Shown here in pieces: positions 47,040-54,430 of a DNA stretch of 64,000 bases. This stretch comes from Aporhodopirellula rubra (GTDB taxonomy: Bacteria > Planctomycetota > Planctomycetia > Pirellulales > Pirellulaceae): assembly GCF_014192335.1 (NCBI RefSeq), contig NZ_JACHXU010000015.1, forward strand, positions 18,501-82,500, in the 5' to 3' direction. Under the pieces are notes generated by a model. It saw only the letters and a program-made list of their open reading frames with translations, was not told the origin of the DNA and ran no database searches. A program made the position numbers and the translations under genes. How positions within the stretch are numbered: position 1 is the stretch's first letter; each line of letters begins with the position of its first letter.

Positions 47040-48884
47040 TCACCGGTCGGAGTCGTCTCGTGGCGTTCTCGACAACAACGGCTCAACCCAAACACCCCAA
47101 TCACCGCCCCCGCCATTGCCACCATCGGTGACCATCAACGACAGGGTGCTCACATCGCTGACGTCCAAATCAAACGTACCGCCCTGCCCTGCCCCGACAC
47201 CACGTGAACTCCATATCATTTGGCCATCGCCAACAATTTGAAAGTCGACTTTCCCAGAGTGCCCGTTCTGCATGCCAAATTTTCCTGACAAGCGTTTCCA
47301 TTGTCGATCGATTCGGTAGACGTGTGACGATGGCGCGTGAGCGTAGATTCCCTCTGCATAATATTGCCCACCGATCGACAATAGCCTCGATGGCTCTGGC
47401 ACCGAATCATAGGTGGGACTCAACCAACCGACACTCTCGGAGATCGGTATCAGTTTTGATAACCCGATCGATGAGACCCCCGAATCAAGATCATCAACAC
47501 TCACTGAGGTCGGCTTCTCGACGTCGCGAAAACGATCGAGGACTTGGCGTCCGATCTTCATCAGCGATTCATCGCCAGATGCCGCCGTCGCCAAGTCAAC
47601 CTCCGCCTCTTCAAGCTTCGATCTCCGTATGGAATCAACCATCGCCGCCAACTCCAACTCAACCCGAATCGCTGAAAGATCGGGCTGACCACTCCGCTCG
47701 ACACGGTAAAAAAAGGAGCGCACACTTGTCGCTCCATTCACATGACAAACGGTCAACCGCAACTCCCCGTCACCAACACGCAAGTTCCCCGATTGCATCG
47801 CGAATCTCCCACGGTCATCGGGAACCGCCGTGGCGGTGGTCGCATCATAGTCGCCTCCACCGCGCGGATCGAAATAGGCCACCACGCCATGAACCGGGAC
47901 ATCCGCTTGCACCATGCCGTGGACCCGAATTTGGCTCTTCTCACCGGCGACAATACGAAGCTTCGGCCATCGCGTTGCCGGACGCTTTTTCACGTCTCCG
48001 GTCATTCGCCGATTAAACACCGGATGGGCAGCCAAACGCAGGGCATGTGCCTGAGTTAAAAACGTCCCTCGCCCTTCGCCACGCAACTCCTGCGCGTACG
48101 TTCGGTTCCCCGCCCCCATTAACGCGGTTCCTCGAACCGATTCGTCTCTCCGCTGGCGACAATGGGGCAGCGACAACGCATGACCGAGTTCGTGAATCAC
48201 ACCGCCAATGAAGATGCTGTTATGGCGACCGATCGTGATATCGCCATACTCACCGTCGCGTATCGGAGTGAGATCTCGAAACCGAAGCGGGTCGAGAATT
48301 TCTGAATCACATTGCCACGCCGTTCCTGATAAATGAGACCCGCCACCATAGTAAGGACTGTGATGTGAGATCGTGCCACCAACGGGATCGTAGTCCATCA
48401 GATTGCAGAACAGCAAAATCACCGATTCGTTCGGCGCAATTCCTCTTTCTCGTAGCACCGGCACGACTTCGTCACGGATCCGACCACCATCACTTTTTCC
48501 ATAATCACCGCCCTGCCCTGCCCCGACGACGTCGATGACCTCTACCTCGTCACGATCGTTTCGCAGCACGGCCATCGCTCGTTCACGAAACCCATGTCGA
48601 CGGAGTTCGCGTTCGTAGAATCCAGCGGTCTCTTCGACGATGCGACGGATCCGCGCCACATGGTTAGTTGCCGGTTGCCGATCCGCCGGAGTGAAATAAA
48701 CAGCAACAACCTGCCCCGGTGAGTCAATCGCACCACTTTCTGTGGAATCCGCAATCCTCGCCTCTGACTGCTGAATCCCATCGGCATCGGCAAACGCTGC
48801 CAACGGCAGAACCGCAGCCTCGGCAGAAAAAGCTCTCTGGCCGATTACGCAAAATAGGAACAGGAAACAATACCATCGCGTCAT
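47040..48884 (-). CDS. Secreted metzincin-like protease with C-terminal NPCBM domain
   Basis: 614 residues from ATG 48884, which has GGAG 7 bases upstream and begins directly at a signal peptide (RWYCFLFLFCVIG..AFSA). The zinc site is HELGHALSLPH (231-241): the HExxHxxxxxH spacing of metzincins, with serine where the usual glycine is. A Met-turn candidate follows in GTALMGAGNR. The central region is a beta-rich module of unknown type. From about residue 480 an NPCBM carbohydrate-binding module appears (LLSIGGQYYAEGIYAHAPSSHVYR). Two KOPS elements lie in the gene and each encodes GAGQGG (47178-47197 and 48507-48526). Confidence 0.8.
   Translation of the reverse strand: MTRWYCFLFLFCVIGQRAFSAEAAVLPLAAFADADGIQQSEARIADSTESGAIDSPGQVVAVYFTPADRQPATNHVARIRRIVEETAGFYERELRRHGFRERAMAVLRNDRDEVEVIDVVGAGQGGDYGKSDGGRIRDEVVPVLRERGIAPNESVILLFCNLMDYDPVGGTISHHSPYYGGGSHLSGTAWQCDSEILDPLRFRDLTPIRDGEYGDITIGRHNSIFIGGVIHELGHALSLPHCRQRRDESVRGTALMGAGNRTYAQELRGEGRGTFLTQAHALRLAAHPVFNRRMTGDVKKRPATRWPKLRIVAGEKSQIRVHGMVQADVPVHGVVAYFDPRGGGDYDATTATAVPDDRGRFAMQSGNLRVGDGELRLTVCHVNGATSVRSFFYRVERSGQPDLSAIRVELELAAMVDSIRRSKLEEAEVDLATAASGDESLMKIGRQVLDRFRDVEKPTSVSVDDLDSGVSSIGLSKLIPISESVGWLSPTYDSVPEPSRLLSIGGQYYAEGIYAHAPSSHVYRIDRQWKRLSGKFGMQNGHSGKVDFQIVGDGQMIWSSRGVGAGQGGTFDLDVSDVSTLSLMVTDGGNGGGGDWGVWVEPLLSRTPRDDSDR
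47178..47197 (-). repeat. Tandem KOPS-like element, full consensus
   Basis: Exact consensus on the - strand, octamers at 47182-47189 and 47187-47194. Coding for GVGAGQGGTF in the NPCBM part of the protease. Confidence 0.8.
48507..48526 (-). repeat. Tandem KOPS-like element, full consensus
   Basis: Exact consensus on the - strand, octamers at 48511-48518 and 48516-48523. Coding for VVGAGQGGDY in the same protease, in the same reading phase as the copy at 47178. Confidence 0.8.
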
Positions 48885-49321
48885 GATCGCTCCATTGTTT
48901 ATTGCGCCGAAACGCGACAACTTTTACCGACGGCAGGTCATTCTCAAAACCGACCAAAATACCTCGGTAACGTGGAGAGGTCGGTAACGTGGAGAGGAAT
49001 GTCACCGCCTGAATTTGGTTGCACCCGTGTACACCTGCGTGAGTTTTGCCCGCCAGTACAAACGCTCATATATCACCCCTCTAAAGACAAGGTACCTACG
49101 CACAATATCACACCAAACAAACCACCCAAACAGGCGGTGCAAAAACGCGACGCCGTTGAAACATGACGTACTTTGCTTCAAACACGGATCAGGCACTCTG
49201 TTTTGCTCGCAATAACAAGAACGTTCGTATAAAACGATTACCACCGAACCTGTCATTTTGTACGTTTTCTAGCAGGTTTTCCTTCTATAGTTTCCCTTAT
49301 TAGAAAAATTGTAGGCGACCG
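48885..49321. other. Intergenic gap with a short tandem duplication
   Basis: 437 bases between divergent genes. It holds a perfect 17-base tandem duplication (listed separately) and AT-rich DNA before the next gene. No gene is supported, although an 84-residue - strand frame crosses it. Confidence 0.5.
48964..48997 (+). repeat. Perfect tandem duplication of a 17-base unit
   Basis: TCGGTAACGTGGAGAGG occurs twice in direct succession (48964-48980 and 48981-48997). It is non-coding and could be a slippage product or a doubled operator. Confidence 0.7.
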
Positions 49322-50095
49322 ATGTCAAAAATTCCTGCCAAATATCTACCTGGCAAATTCTCGCTAGCGTCGTGGCCAGCTTGGATCCAAATGGTTGTCG
49401 CCTGTTTCGCAGGCGCTCTCTTCGGGGGATACGCAGCCTCCACAGCCGCTATCTCCAAACAAGAACAATCAGCCCAACGTCAGATGGTGTCGAGCTCGAT
49501 GGATCACTTCATCAAACTCGGCGGTGAAATCATTCGCCAGCCCGACTCGGTTTCCGACGAAGGACTTCCCGTCATTAGCAAACTCGGCTTTTACGCAATC
49601 GAAAGCCGATACCGTCTCCAACAGGCGATCTTCTGTGGCGGCAGTTTTGGCGATATTCGCCAACTCGATTTTGCCCCTCTCGGCGCCAACAAGGTCGGAG
49701 CGGGAATCGTTGACGGTAACGTCCTCAAAGTCATCGCGAGAAACTTCCCCAATGTGGAATACCTCGACGTTTCGCATTGCGACGTTACCGAATTGGCTCC
49801 GATTCAGAACATGAAGAATGTTCACATCCTCAAGATCCTCAACAACCCCATCGAGTATGCCGAGTTGCAAGGATTCAGACAGTTAGACAGCGTCACCGAA
49901 CTTTGGGTCGGATGGCCGGATCCCAAACTGGATTCAGATAGTCTCTATCGAAACCTGGAAGTCCGTAAAACGATGCTGCAGTCGATCGCGGAGATGAAGA
50001 ATCTGAAAAAGCTGTACCTTTTCGACATGCGTTTGCGTGAGAGCGAACGCAAACTGCTAGAGAAATTTGAGGTCATCAACGCTCGCATGAACTAG
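49322..50095 (+). CDS. Membrane-anchored leucine-rich-repeat-like protein
   Basis: 257 residues. One membrane helix near the N-terminus (residues 18-42, WPAWIQMVVACFAGALFGGY). The C-terminal half has leucine-rich-like units: PNVEYLDVSHCDVTELAPIQNM and VHILKILNNPIEYAELQGF, followed by LYLFDMRL. This resembles the irregular LRR proteins found widely in planctomycetes. No enzymatic motif is present. Its binding target is unknown. Lower GC than neighbours in the upstream region suggests a local change of composition, but the gene itself looks native. Confidence 0.7.
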   Translation: MSKIPAKYLPGKFSLASWPAWIQMVVACFAGALFGGYAASTAAISKQEQSAQRQMVSSSMDHFIKLGGEIIRQPDSVSDEGLPVISKLGFYAIESRYRLQQAIFCGGSFGDIRQLDFAPLGANKVGAGIVDGNVLKVIARNFPNVEYLDVSHCDVTELAPIQNMKNVHILKILNNPIEYAELQGFRQLDSVTELWVGWPDPKLDSDSLYRNLEVRKTMLQSIAEMKNLKKLYLFDMRLRESERKLLEKFEVINARMN

Positions 50096-50270
50096 CGCTT
50101 TTGGCAGCAGGACCTGCCGTGCGGTGCCAATACAACAATGAAATCAGCCGCCGTTTCCCATAAGGAAGACCGCGGAAACATCCCATGCGTTCGATTTCAA
50201 ATTGCGTGATTTCATTCATCACGCATATCAGAATCTTTACTACGTCAAACGATGCTGATCAGCCGACGTC

Positions 50271-52037
50271 CTAAGGACGCGGAGCGGCTTCGGCCAATTC
50301 AGCGAGCTTCTCGACACCGACGCGGGCGCAAAAATCGCCGAACGATTCCGTGCCTTCTCGATTGGCTTTGAACGCAGCGAAGAGGCCGATCATTTCGTCC
50401 ACAACTTCGTCGTCCTTCACCGCGTCTTTGTAAATTTCGGCCAATCGGTTTCCGAGCCAACCGCCGCCGGTGAACAAGGTGTACTTCCCGACCGCTTTTC
50501 CAACCAACGCGAGGTCGGCGTTGTAGGGACGAGCACATCCGTTGGGACAGCCGGTCATGCGAATCGTAAACCGCTCGCCCGACAGCCCTAACTTGGCCAA
50601 CGGTTCTTCGATCGAATCGATCAGGCTGGGCAATCGTCGCTCACTCTCGGTAATCGCGAGTCCGCACGTCGGCAACGCTACGCAGGACATGGACCAACGA
50701 CGCACCGTGCTGGTTTGCTCGGTCGTTGGGATTCCGTGTTCCCGAATGATTTCGATCAGCCGATCTTTCTCACCCTCTTCGATGTCACAAAAGATGATGC
50801 TTTGATGGCCGGTAAACCGGATTTCACGATTGAATTCGGCGCAAATCTTCCGGAACGCGGTTTTGAACTGAGTCTTTTCGTTGTCGTAGAGTCGGCCGTT
50901 TTCGACGTTGAGGCCGTACGACCATTTCCCATCACCTTGAGCTTGCCAGCCCATGTGGTCGTCGAATCCGTGTACGTCGTCTTCCGTGCAATCAGCGAGT
51001 TTTTCGCCGAAGACGGTTTCAACTTCCGATCGAAAACGCTCGATTCCCCAATCAGCGATGAGGTATTTCATCCGGGCAACCTTTCGATCGCTTCGATTTC
51101 CATTGTCGCGTTGAACAATGATCACCGCTTTGGCAACATCGATTGCTTGCTCGGGCGTCACAAACGCCATCCGCTTGGCCAACGCCGGGAAAGTCTTTTT
51201 CGCACTCGGTGTACGTCCCATGCCACCGCCAACGGTCACGTTGTAACCGATGATCTTTTCATCACGGACGACGGCGATGAAACCGAGATCCTGAGTATAG
51301 ATGTCGATGCAGTTGTCTTCGGGCAGAGCGATACCGACTTTGAATTTGCGTGGCAAATAGGTCGGGCCGTACAACGGTTCGTCGATGACGGGGTTGCTGC
51401 TCGAATTCGGTTCGCCACCGTCGGCCAGCGATTTTTCGCCGGTATCCGGGTCGGTGATCCACAATTCGTGATACGCAGGCGTTTGTGGGGCCAATGCGGT
51501 CGTCAGTTCGTCAGTGAACTGTTCCAATTGAGCATGGATCGGTCCTACCCGTTTGGCCGGGCAGCACATGATGTTTCGGTTGACGTCACCGCAGGCGGCG
51601 AGCGATGACAATCCGCATTCATTGACCCGCTTGATGACTTCCCGAAGATCCGATTTAAGAATCCCGTGGAGTTGCAGTGTCTGGCGGGTCGTGATTTTCA
51701 GCGTTGAGTTGCCGAGTTCGTCACACATATCGAGATGGGCAACGAGTTGGTCCGACGTCAATCGACCACCCGGGATACGACAACGCAGCATCATCGAATA
51801 CGCTTTGCCGCCGCCACTCTTTTTCAGTTTGATCCGCATATCGCGGTCATCTTGCTGATAACTGCCGTGAAATTTCAGCAGTTGCAGGTTGTCGTTATTG
51901 AAATGGTCGACCGGATCCTGAAGTTCTTGATCGATCGTCCCCATCAAATAATTGCTCTCCTGCTTGATCTTTTCGACCGCGCTGAGTTTGATCGGAGCCT
52001 CAACAGGGGTGCTGGAATCGGGAGCGTCGGTAGACAT
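50271..52037 (-). CDS. cysI: Assimilatory sulfite reductase, hemoprotein (siroheme/4Fe-4S)
   Basis: 588 residues. It reduces sulfite to sulfide in six electrons for cysteine synthesis. The cluster-siroheme ligands are C452 and C458 (SCVALPTCGLA) and C497 and C501 (TGCPNGCARPY). Sulfite-binding arginine and lysine blocks (TTRQTLQLHGIL, NIMCCPAKR, MKYLIADWGIERF) are present. The two-fold pseudo-repeat of the family is complete. No flavoprotein (CysJ) or other sulfate assimilation gene is adjacent, so electrons may come from ferredoxin. The product feeds the transsulfuration-type enzymes at 35-38 kb. Confidence 0.94.
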   Translation of the reverse strand: MSTDAPDSSTPVEAPIKLSAVEKIKQESNYLMGTIDQELQDPVDHFNNDNLQLLKFHGSYQQDDRDMRIKLKKSGGGKAYSMMLRCRIPGGRLTSDQLVAHLDMCDELGNSTLKITTRQTLQLHGILKSDLREVIKRVNECGLSSLAACGDVNRNIMCCPAKRVGPIHAQLEQFTDELTTALAPQTPAYHELWITDPDTGEKSLADGGEPNSSSNPVIDEPLYGPTYLPRKFKVGIALPEDNCIDIYTQDLGFIAVVRDEKIIGYNVTVGGGMGRTPSAKKTFPALAKRMAFVTPEQAIDVAKAVIIVQRDNGNRSDRKVARMKYLIADWGIERFRSEVETVFGEKLADCTEDDVHGFDDHMGWQAQGDGKWSYGLNVENGRLYDNEKTQFKTAFRKICAEFNREIRFTGHQSIIFCDIEEGEKDRLIEIIREHGIPTTEQTSTVRRWSMSCVALPTCGLAITESERRLPSLIDSIEEPLAKLGLSGERFTIRMTGCPNGCARPYNADLALVGKAVGKYTLFTGGGWLGNRLAEIYKDAVKDDEVVDEMIGLFAAFKANREGTESFGDFCARVGVEKLAELAEAAPRP

Positions 52038-52210
52038 CGAGAGGAAAATCCTGTGTATTTTGCGTCCGGTCGTTCGACCGTTTTTGAGCGAAACGTGTGC
52101 AGTCGTCCACCTGCGACGGTGCGACTGGGCGTCTAGTTATAACGATTGGGCGAAGATCTCACTACGTCGAACTCAAAACTCCCTAGTTTTCCCAAACTGA
52201 AAGATTGATC

Positions 52211-53110
52211 ATGCCCGCAACACGGCTCGATGGCAAGAAAATCGCACTCGAAATCCGAGCAGAAGTCGCTAAGGCGGTGGAGCAGTTTGTCGCCGAGGGG
52301 AACGCACCGCCAAAACTGGCCGCCGTCCTTGTAGGAGAAGACCCAGCCAGCCAGGTGTATGTTCGCAATAAAGAGCGGGCGTGCGAAAAAACCGGCATCG
52401 CCAGCCAACTCGATCGGCTGCCCGCGTCGACGTCACCGACCGAACTTCTAGAACGAATCGACCAACTCAACCGTGATCCCTCGGTCAACGGGATCCTCGT
52501 CCAGCTTCCCCTCCCCCAACCCACCGGCGACGGCCCGGCCCTGGATGAGCGGGCGGTTCTCGACGCCGTCGACCCGATCAAGGATGTCGATGCCTTTTCG
52601 CCAATCAACGTCGGATTGTTAATGCAGGGTCGGCCTCGTTTCCTGCCATGCACCCCACACGGCATCGTGCAAATGCTTCATCGGTGCAATATCGCAACCG
52701 CCGCGAAACACGTCGTCGTGGTCGGACGCAGCGAAATCGTTGGCAAACCGATGGCCATGATGCTGGCCCAAAAAGACGGTTCCTGCGGGCCCGAAACGGC
52801 CAACGCCACCGTCACGATCGCTCACAGCCGGACCAAGAACCTGAAAGAGATCTGTCTTTCGGCCGATATTCTGATCGCCGCAGTCGGTCGCCCCGAAATG
52901 ATCCGCGGCGACATGATCCAGCCCGGCGCCGTCGTTGTTGACGTCGGAATCAATCGCGTCGAAGATCGCTTGGTCGGCGACGTCGCATTTGACGAAGCGG
53001 CAGAAGTCGCGTCGGCGATCACGCCGGTTCCCGGTGGCGTTGGTCCACTGACGATTGCCATGTTACTGCACAACACCCTGTTGGCAGCAAAACTGCAAGC
53101 CGCGAAATAA
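52211..53110 (+). CDS. folD: Bifunctional methylenetetrahydrofolate dehydrogenase / methenyl cyclohydrolase
   Basis: 299 residues from ATG 52211 (MPATRLDGKKIALEI); a TTG two codons earlier is also in frame. The catalytic lysine region is SQVYVRNKERACEKTGI, the GILVQLPLPQ block and the NADP-binding VVVGRSEIVGKPMAMML are complete, and PGGVGPLTIAMLLHNTL closes the protein. It interconverts 5,10-methylene- and 10-formyl-tetrahydrofolate, providing the cofactor for ThyA. It is divergent from cysI. A KOPS-like octamer at 52509-52516 lies within it. Confidence 0.96.
   Translation: MPATRLDGKKIALEIRAEVAKAVEQFVAEGNAPPKLAAVLVGEDPASQVYVRNKERACEKTGIASQLDRLPASTSPTELLERIDQLNRDPSVNGILVQLPLPQPTGDGPALDERAVLDAVDPIKDVDAFSPINVGLLMQGRPRFLPCTPHGIVQMLHRCNIATAAKHVVVVGRSEIVGKPMAMMLAQKDGSCGPETANATVTIAHSRTKNLKEICLSADILIAAVGRPEMIRGDMIQPGAVVVDVGINRVEDRLVGDVAFDEAAEVASAITPVPGGVGPLTIAMLLHNTLLAAKLQAAK
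52509..52516 (-). repeat. KOPS-like octamer GGGGAGGG (- strand)
   Basis: CCCTCCCC on the + strand, in the LPLPQP codons of folD. It is a single copy in the right-hand orientation and may be partly dictated by the coding sequence. Confidence 0.45.
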
Positions 53111-53193
53111 CGGTCGCATCACGATGCCACCGGAAATGAGGCCGCCGGAGCCGAAACTGCTGCGACGGCTGGAAATTCATCGTTCTCAGCCTA

Positions 53194-53219
53194 GCGACCG
53201 TCGTTCCGTTTACGGTCGC
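53194..53219. terminator. Possible bidirectional hairpin between folD and the GIY-YIG gene
   Basis: GCGACCGT (53194-53201) and ACGGTCGC (53212-53219) form a perfect 8-base inverted repeat around a 10-base loop. It spans the stop codon of the GIY-YIG gene and follows folD by about 85 bases. There is no T-run on either side, so termination is uncertain. Confidence 0.35.
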
Positions 53220-54142
53220 AGGTTGTATTTCGGCTCCCGGCTTCGAATCAATTCGCTTTCATAGGCTCGTCGCATGATCGCACGATTCCCCGGAGAATCC
53301 TTTGCGAAGACGTGCAACTCGAGCGTCAACGGCGGATGACTGTCACTCTCGGCAAGGCTCAAGCGTTTGGCCAACCCTCGGTTGTGGCTGCCGCCGAGAT
53401 GTTGACTGATTCTCGTGGACAGGTTTTCTGCCTCGCCGATATACAAATATCCTTCCTCGCTGCGAAAGATATAAACGCCCGGCGAACTGGGGATCGCATC
53501 GAGGTCAATTTTATCAAACGCCAGCGTCACGACCCGCGTTTGCCAATCGGCCACTCTTAACACCAGTTCCGGCCTCAGACGACGCACCTTCCGCAAACGC
53601 AACACCGCCTTGCGAATCAAATCGGCCGGCGCATCGGAACCGATCGCAACCGCTTCGGCTTGCAACTCCGACCGCAACCTGGGGTCACACATCACGTCGT
53701 CGATACTGACTTGGTAACGATCCAAAACCGTGCGGATCGCGATCTCGGCGGTGTCGGTCCATGGGCCGACCTCAGCATGACTGCGCCGAGTCGCACGAAC
53801 CTTGAGTTTGCCCGCCTTTCGAACCTTGAATAACGAGTGGAGCGCAGAGGTTTGCACATCATCATCCGCGGGGTCCGAAGGATCGATCCCAAGTTCTTTC
53901 AGGAATGCATTGCGGAGAAGATCGCTGACGATTAATTCGTCGCTGCTGTAACCGTCATGTGTCTTCGCGAATGCATCACGGATTTCCTCGGCCGAGAACG
54001 TTCGCACCGAGGGATCGTGGGCTCTCAACGTCCCTGATCCGGCCAAGAACGCCTGAATCAAAATGAACAGCCCTGCAATCCTGGGGCCTCTCGTCCACCC
54101 CAATGAACGGCTAAGGGGACGGCGACTGGGTGAAACATCCAT
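53210..54142 (-). CDS. GIY-YIG domain protein with N-terminal export signal
   Basis: 310 residues. The last 89 residues are a standard GIY-YIG domain: GVY at 222-224, YLYIG at 232-236, arginine and histidine in NLSTRISQH, a late glutamate (RAYESELI) and KYNL asparagine N307. The N-terminus (RIAGLFILIQAFLAGSGTLRAHD, residues 21-43) looks like a signal peptide or anchor, which is unexpected for a nuclease. Residues 45-200 are helical (EEIRDAFAKTHDGYSSDELIVSDLLRNAFLKELG) and of unknown type. The domain shares the EG-x(2)-LY-x-GE wording with the GIY-YIG domain fused to the methyltransferase at 16-18 kb. Confidence 0.8.
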   Translation of the reverse strand: MDVSPSRRPLSRSLGWTRGPRIAGLFILIQAFLAGSGTLRAHDPSVRTFSAEEIRDAFAKTHDGYSSDELIVSDLLRNAFLKELGIDPSDPADDDVQTSALHSLFKVRKAGKLKVRATRRSHAEVGPWTDTAEIAIRTVLDRYQVSIDDVMCDPRLRSELQAEAVAIGSDAPADLIRKAVLRLRKVRRLRPELVLRVADWQTRVVTLAFDKIDLDAIPSSPGVYIFRSEEGYLYIGEAENLSTRISQHLGGSHNRGLAKRLSLAESDSHPPLTLELHVFAKDSPGNRAIMRRAYESELIRSREPKYNLRP

Positions 54143-54430
54143 AAGCTACGCCAAATAGGCAAGATTCCCTGGTTCAGAAGACTTCAGCGGAAAGGCAATC
54201 CGTGAGTGTAATGCATGTTAAACCGGCAAAACGCATGAACCTTCGGAAAAAACTGATGGTGATCATTTGCATTTCCCCGAAAGTGTGCCGATGACTTTTG
54301 ACAGATCACTCTCGCATCTCAACATCGCTGATACCACCAGACGATTGAGACTCAATATTCGAAGTGGCGCCGTGAGTCGTTATGACGGCGACCGTCGTAA
54401 CAACCACAGCCATACCCAGAGATTTTCGCT

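Noticed and set aside
49002..49256. 84-residue - strand frame before the LRR-like gene
   Set aside because: Cysteine- and tryptophan-rich composition without any recognisable feature; probably non-coding.
54257..54271. Sigma-54-like TGG..TTTGCA upstream of flagellin
   Set aside because: The GG and GC dinucleotides are separated by nine bases; sigma-54 promoters need ten.
54287..54294. Sigma-28-like -10 GCCGATGA upstream of flagellin
   Set aside because: No TAAA-type -35 sequence at the required 15-base distance (TGCA is found instead).
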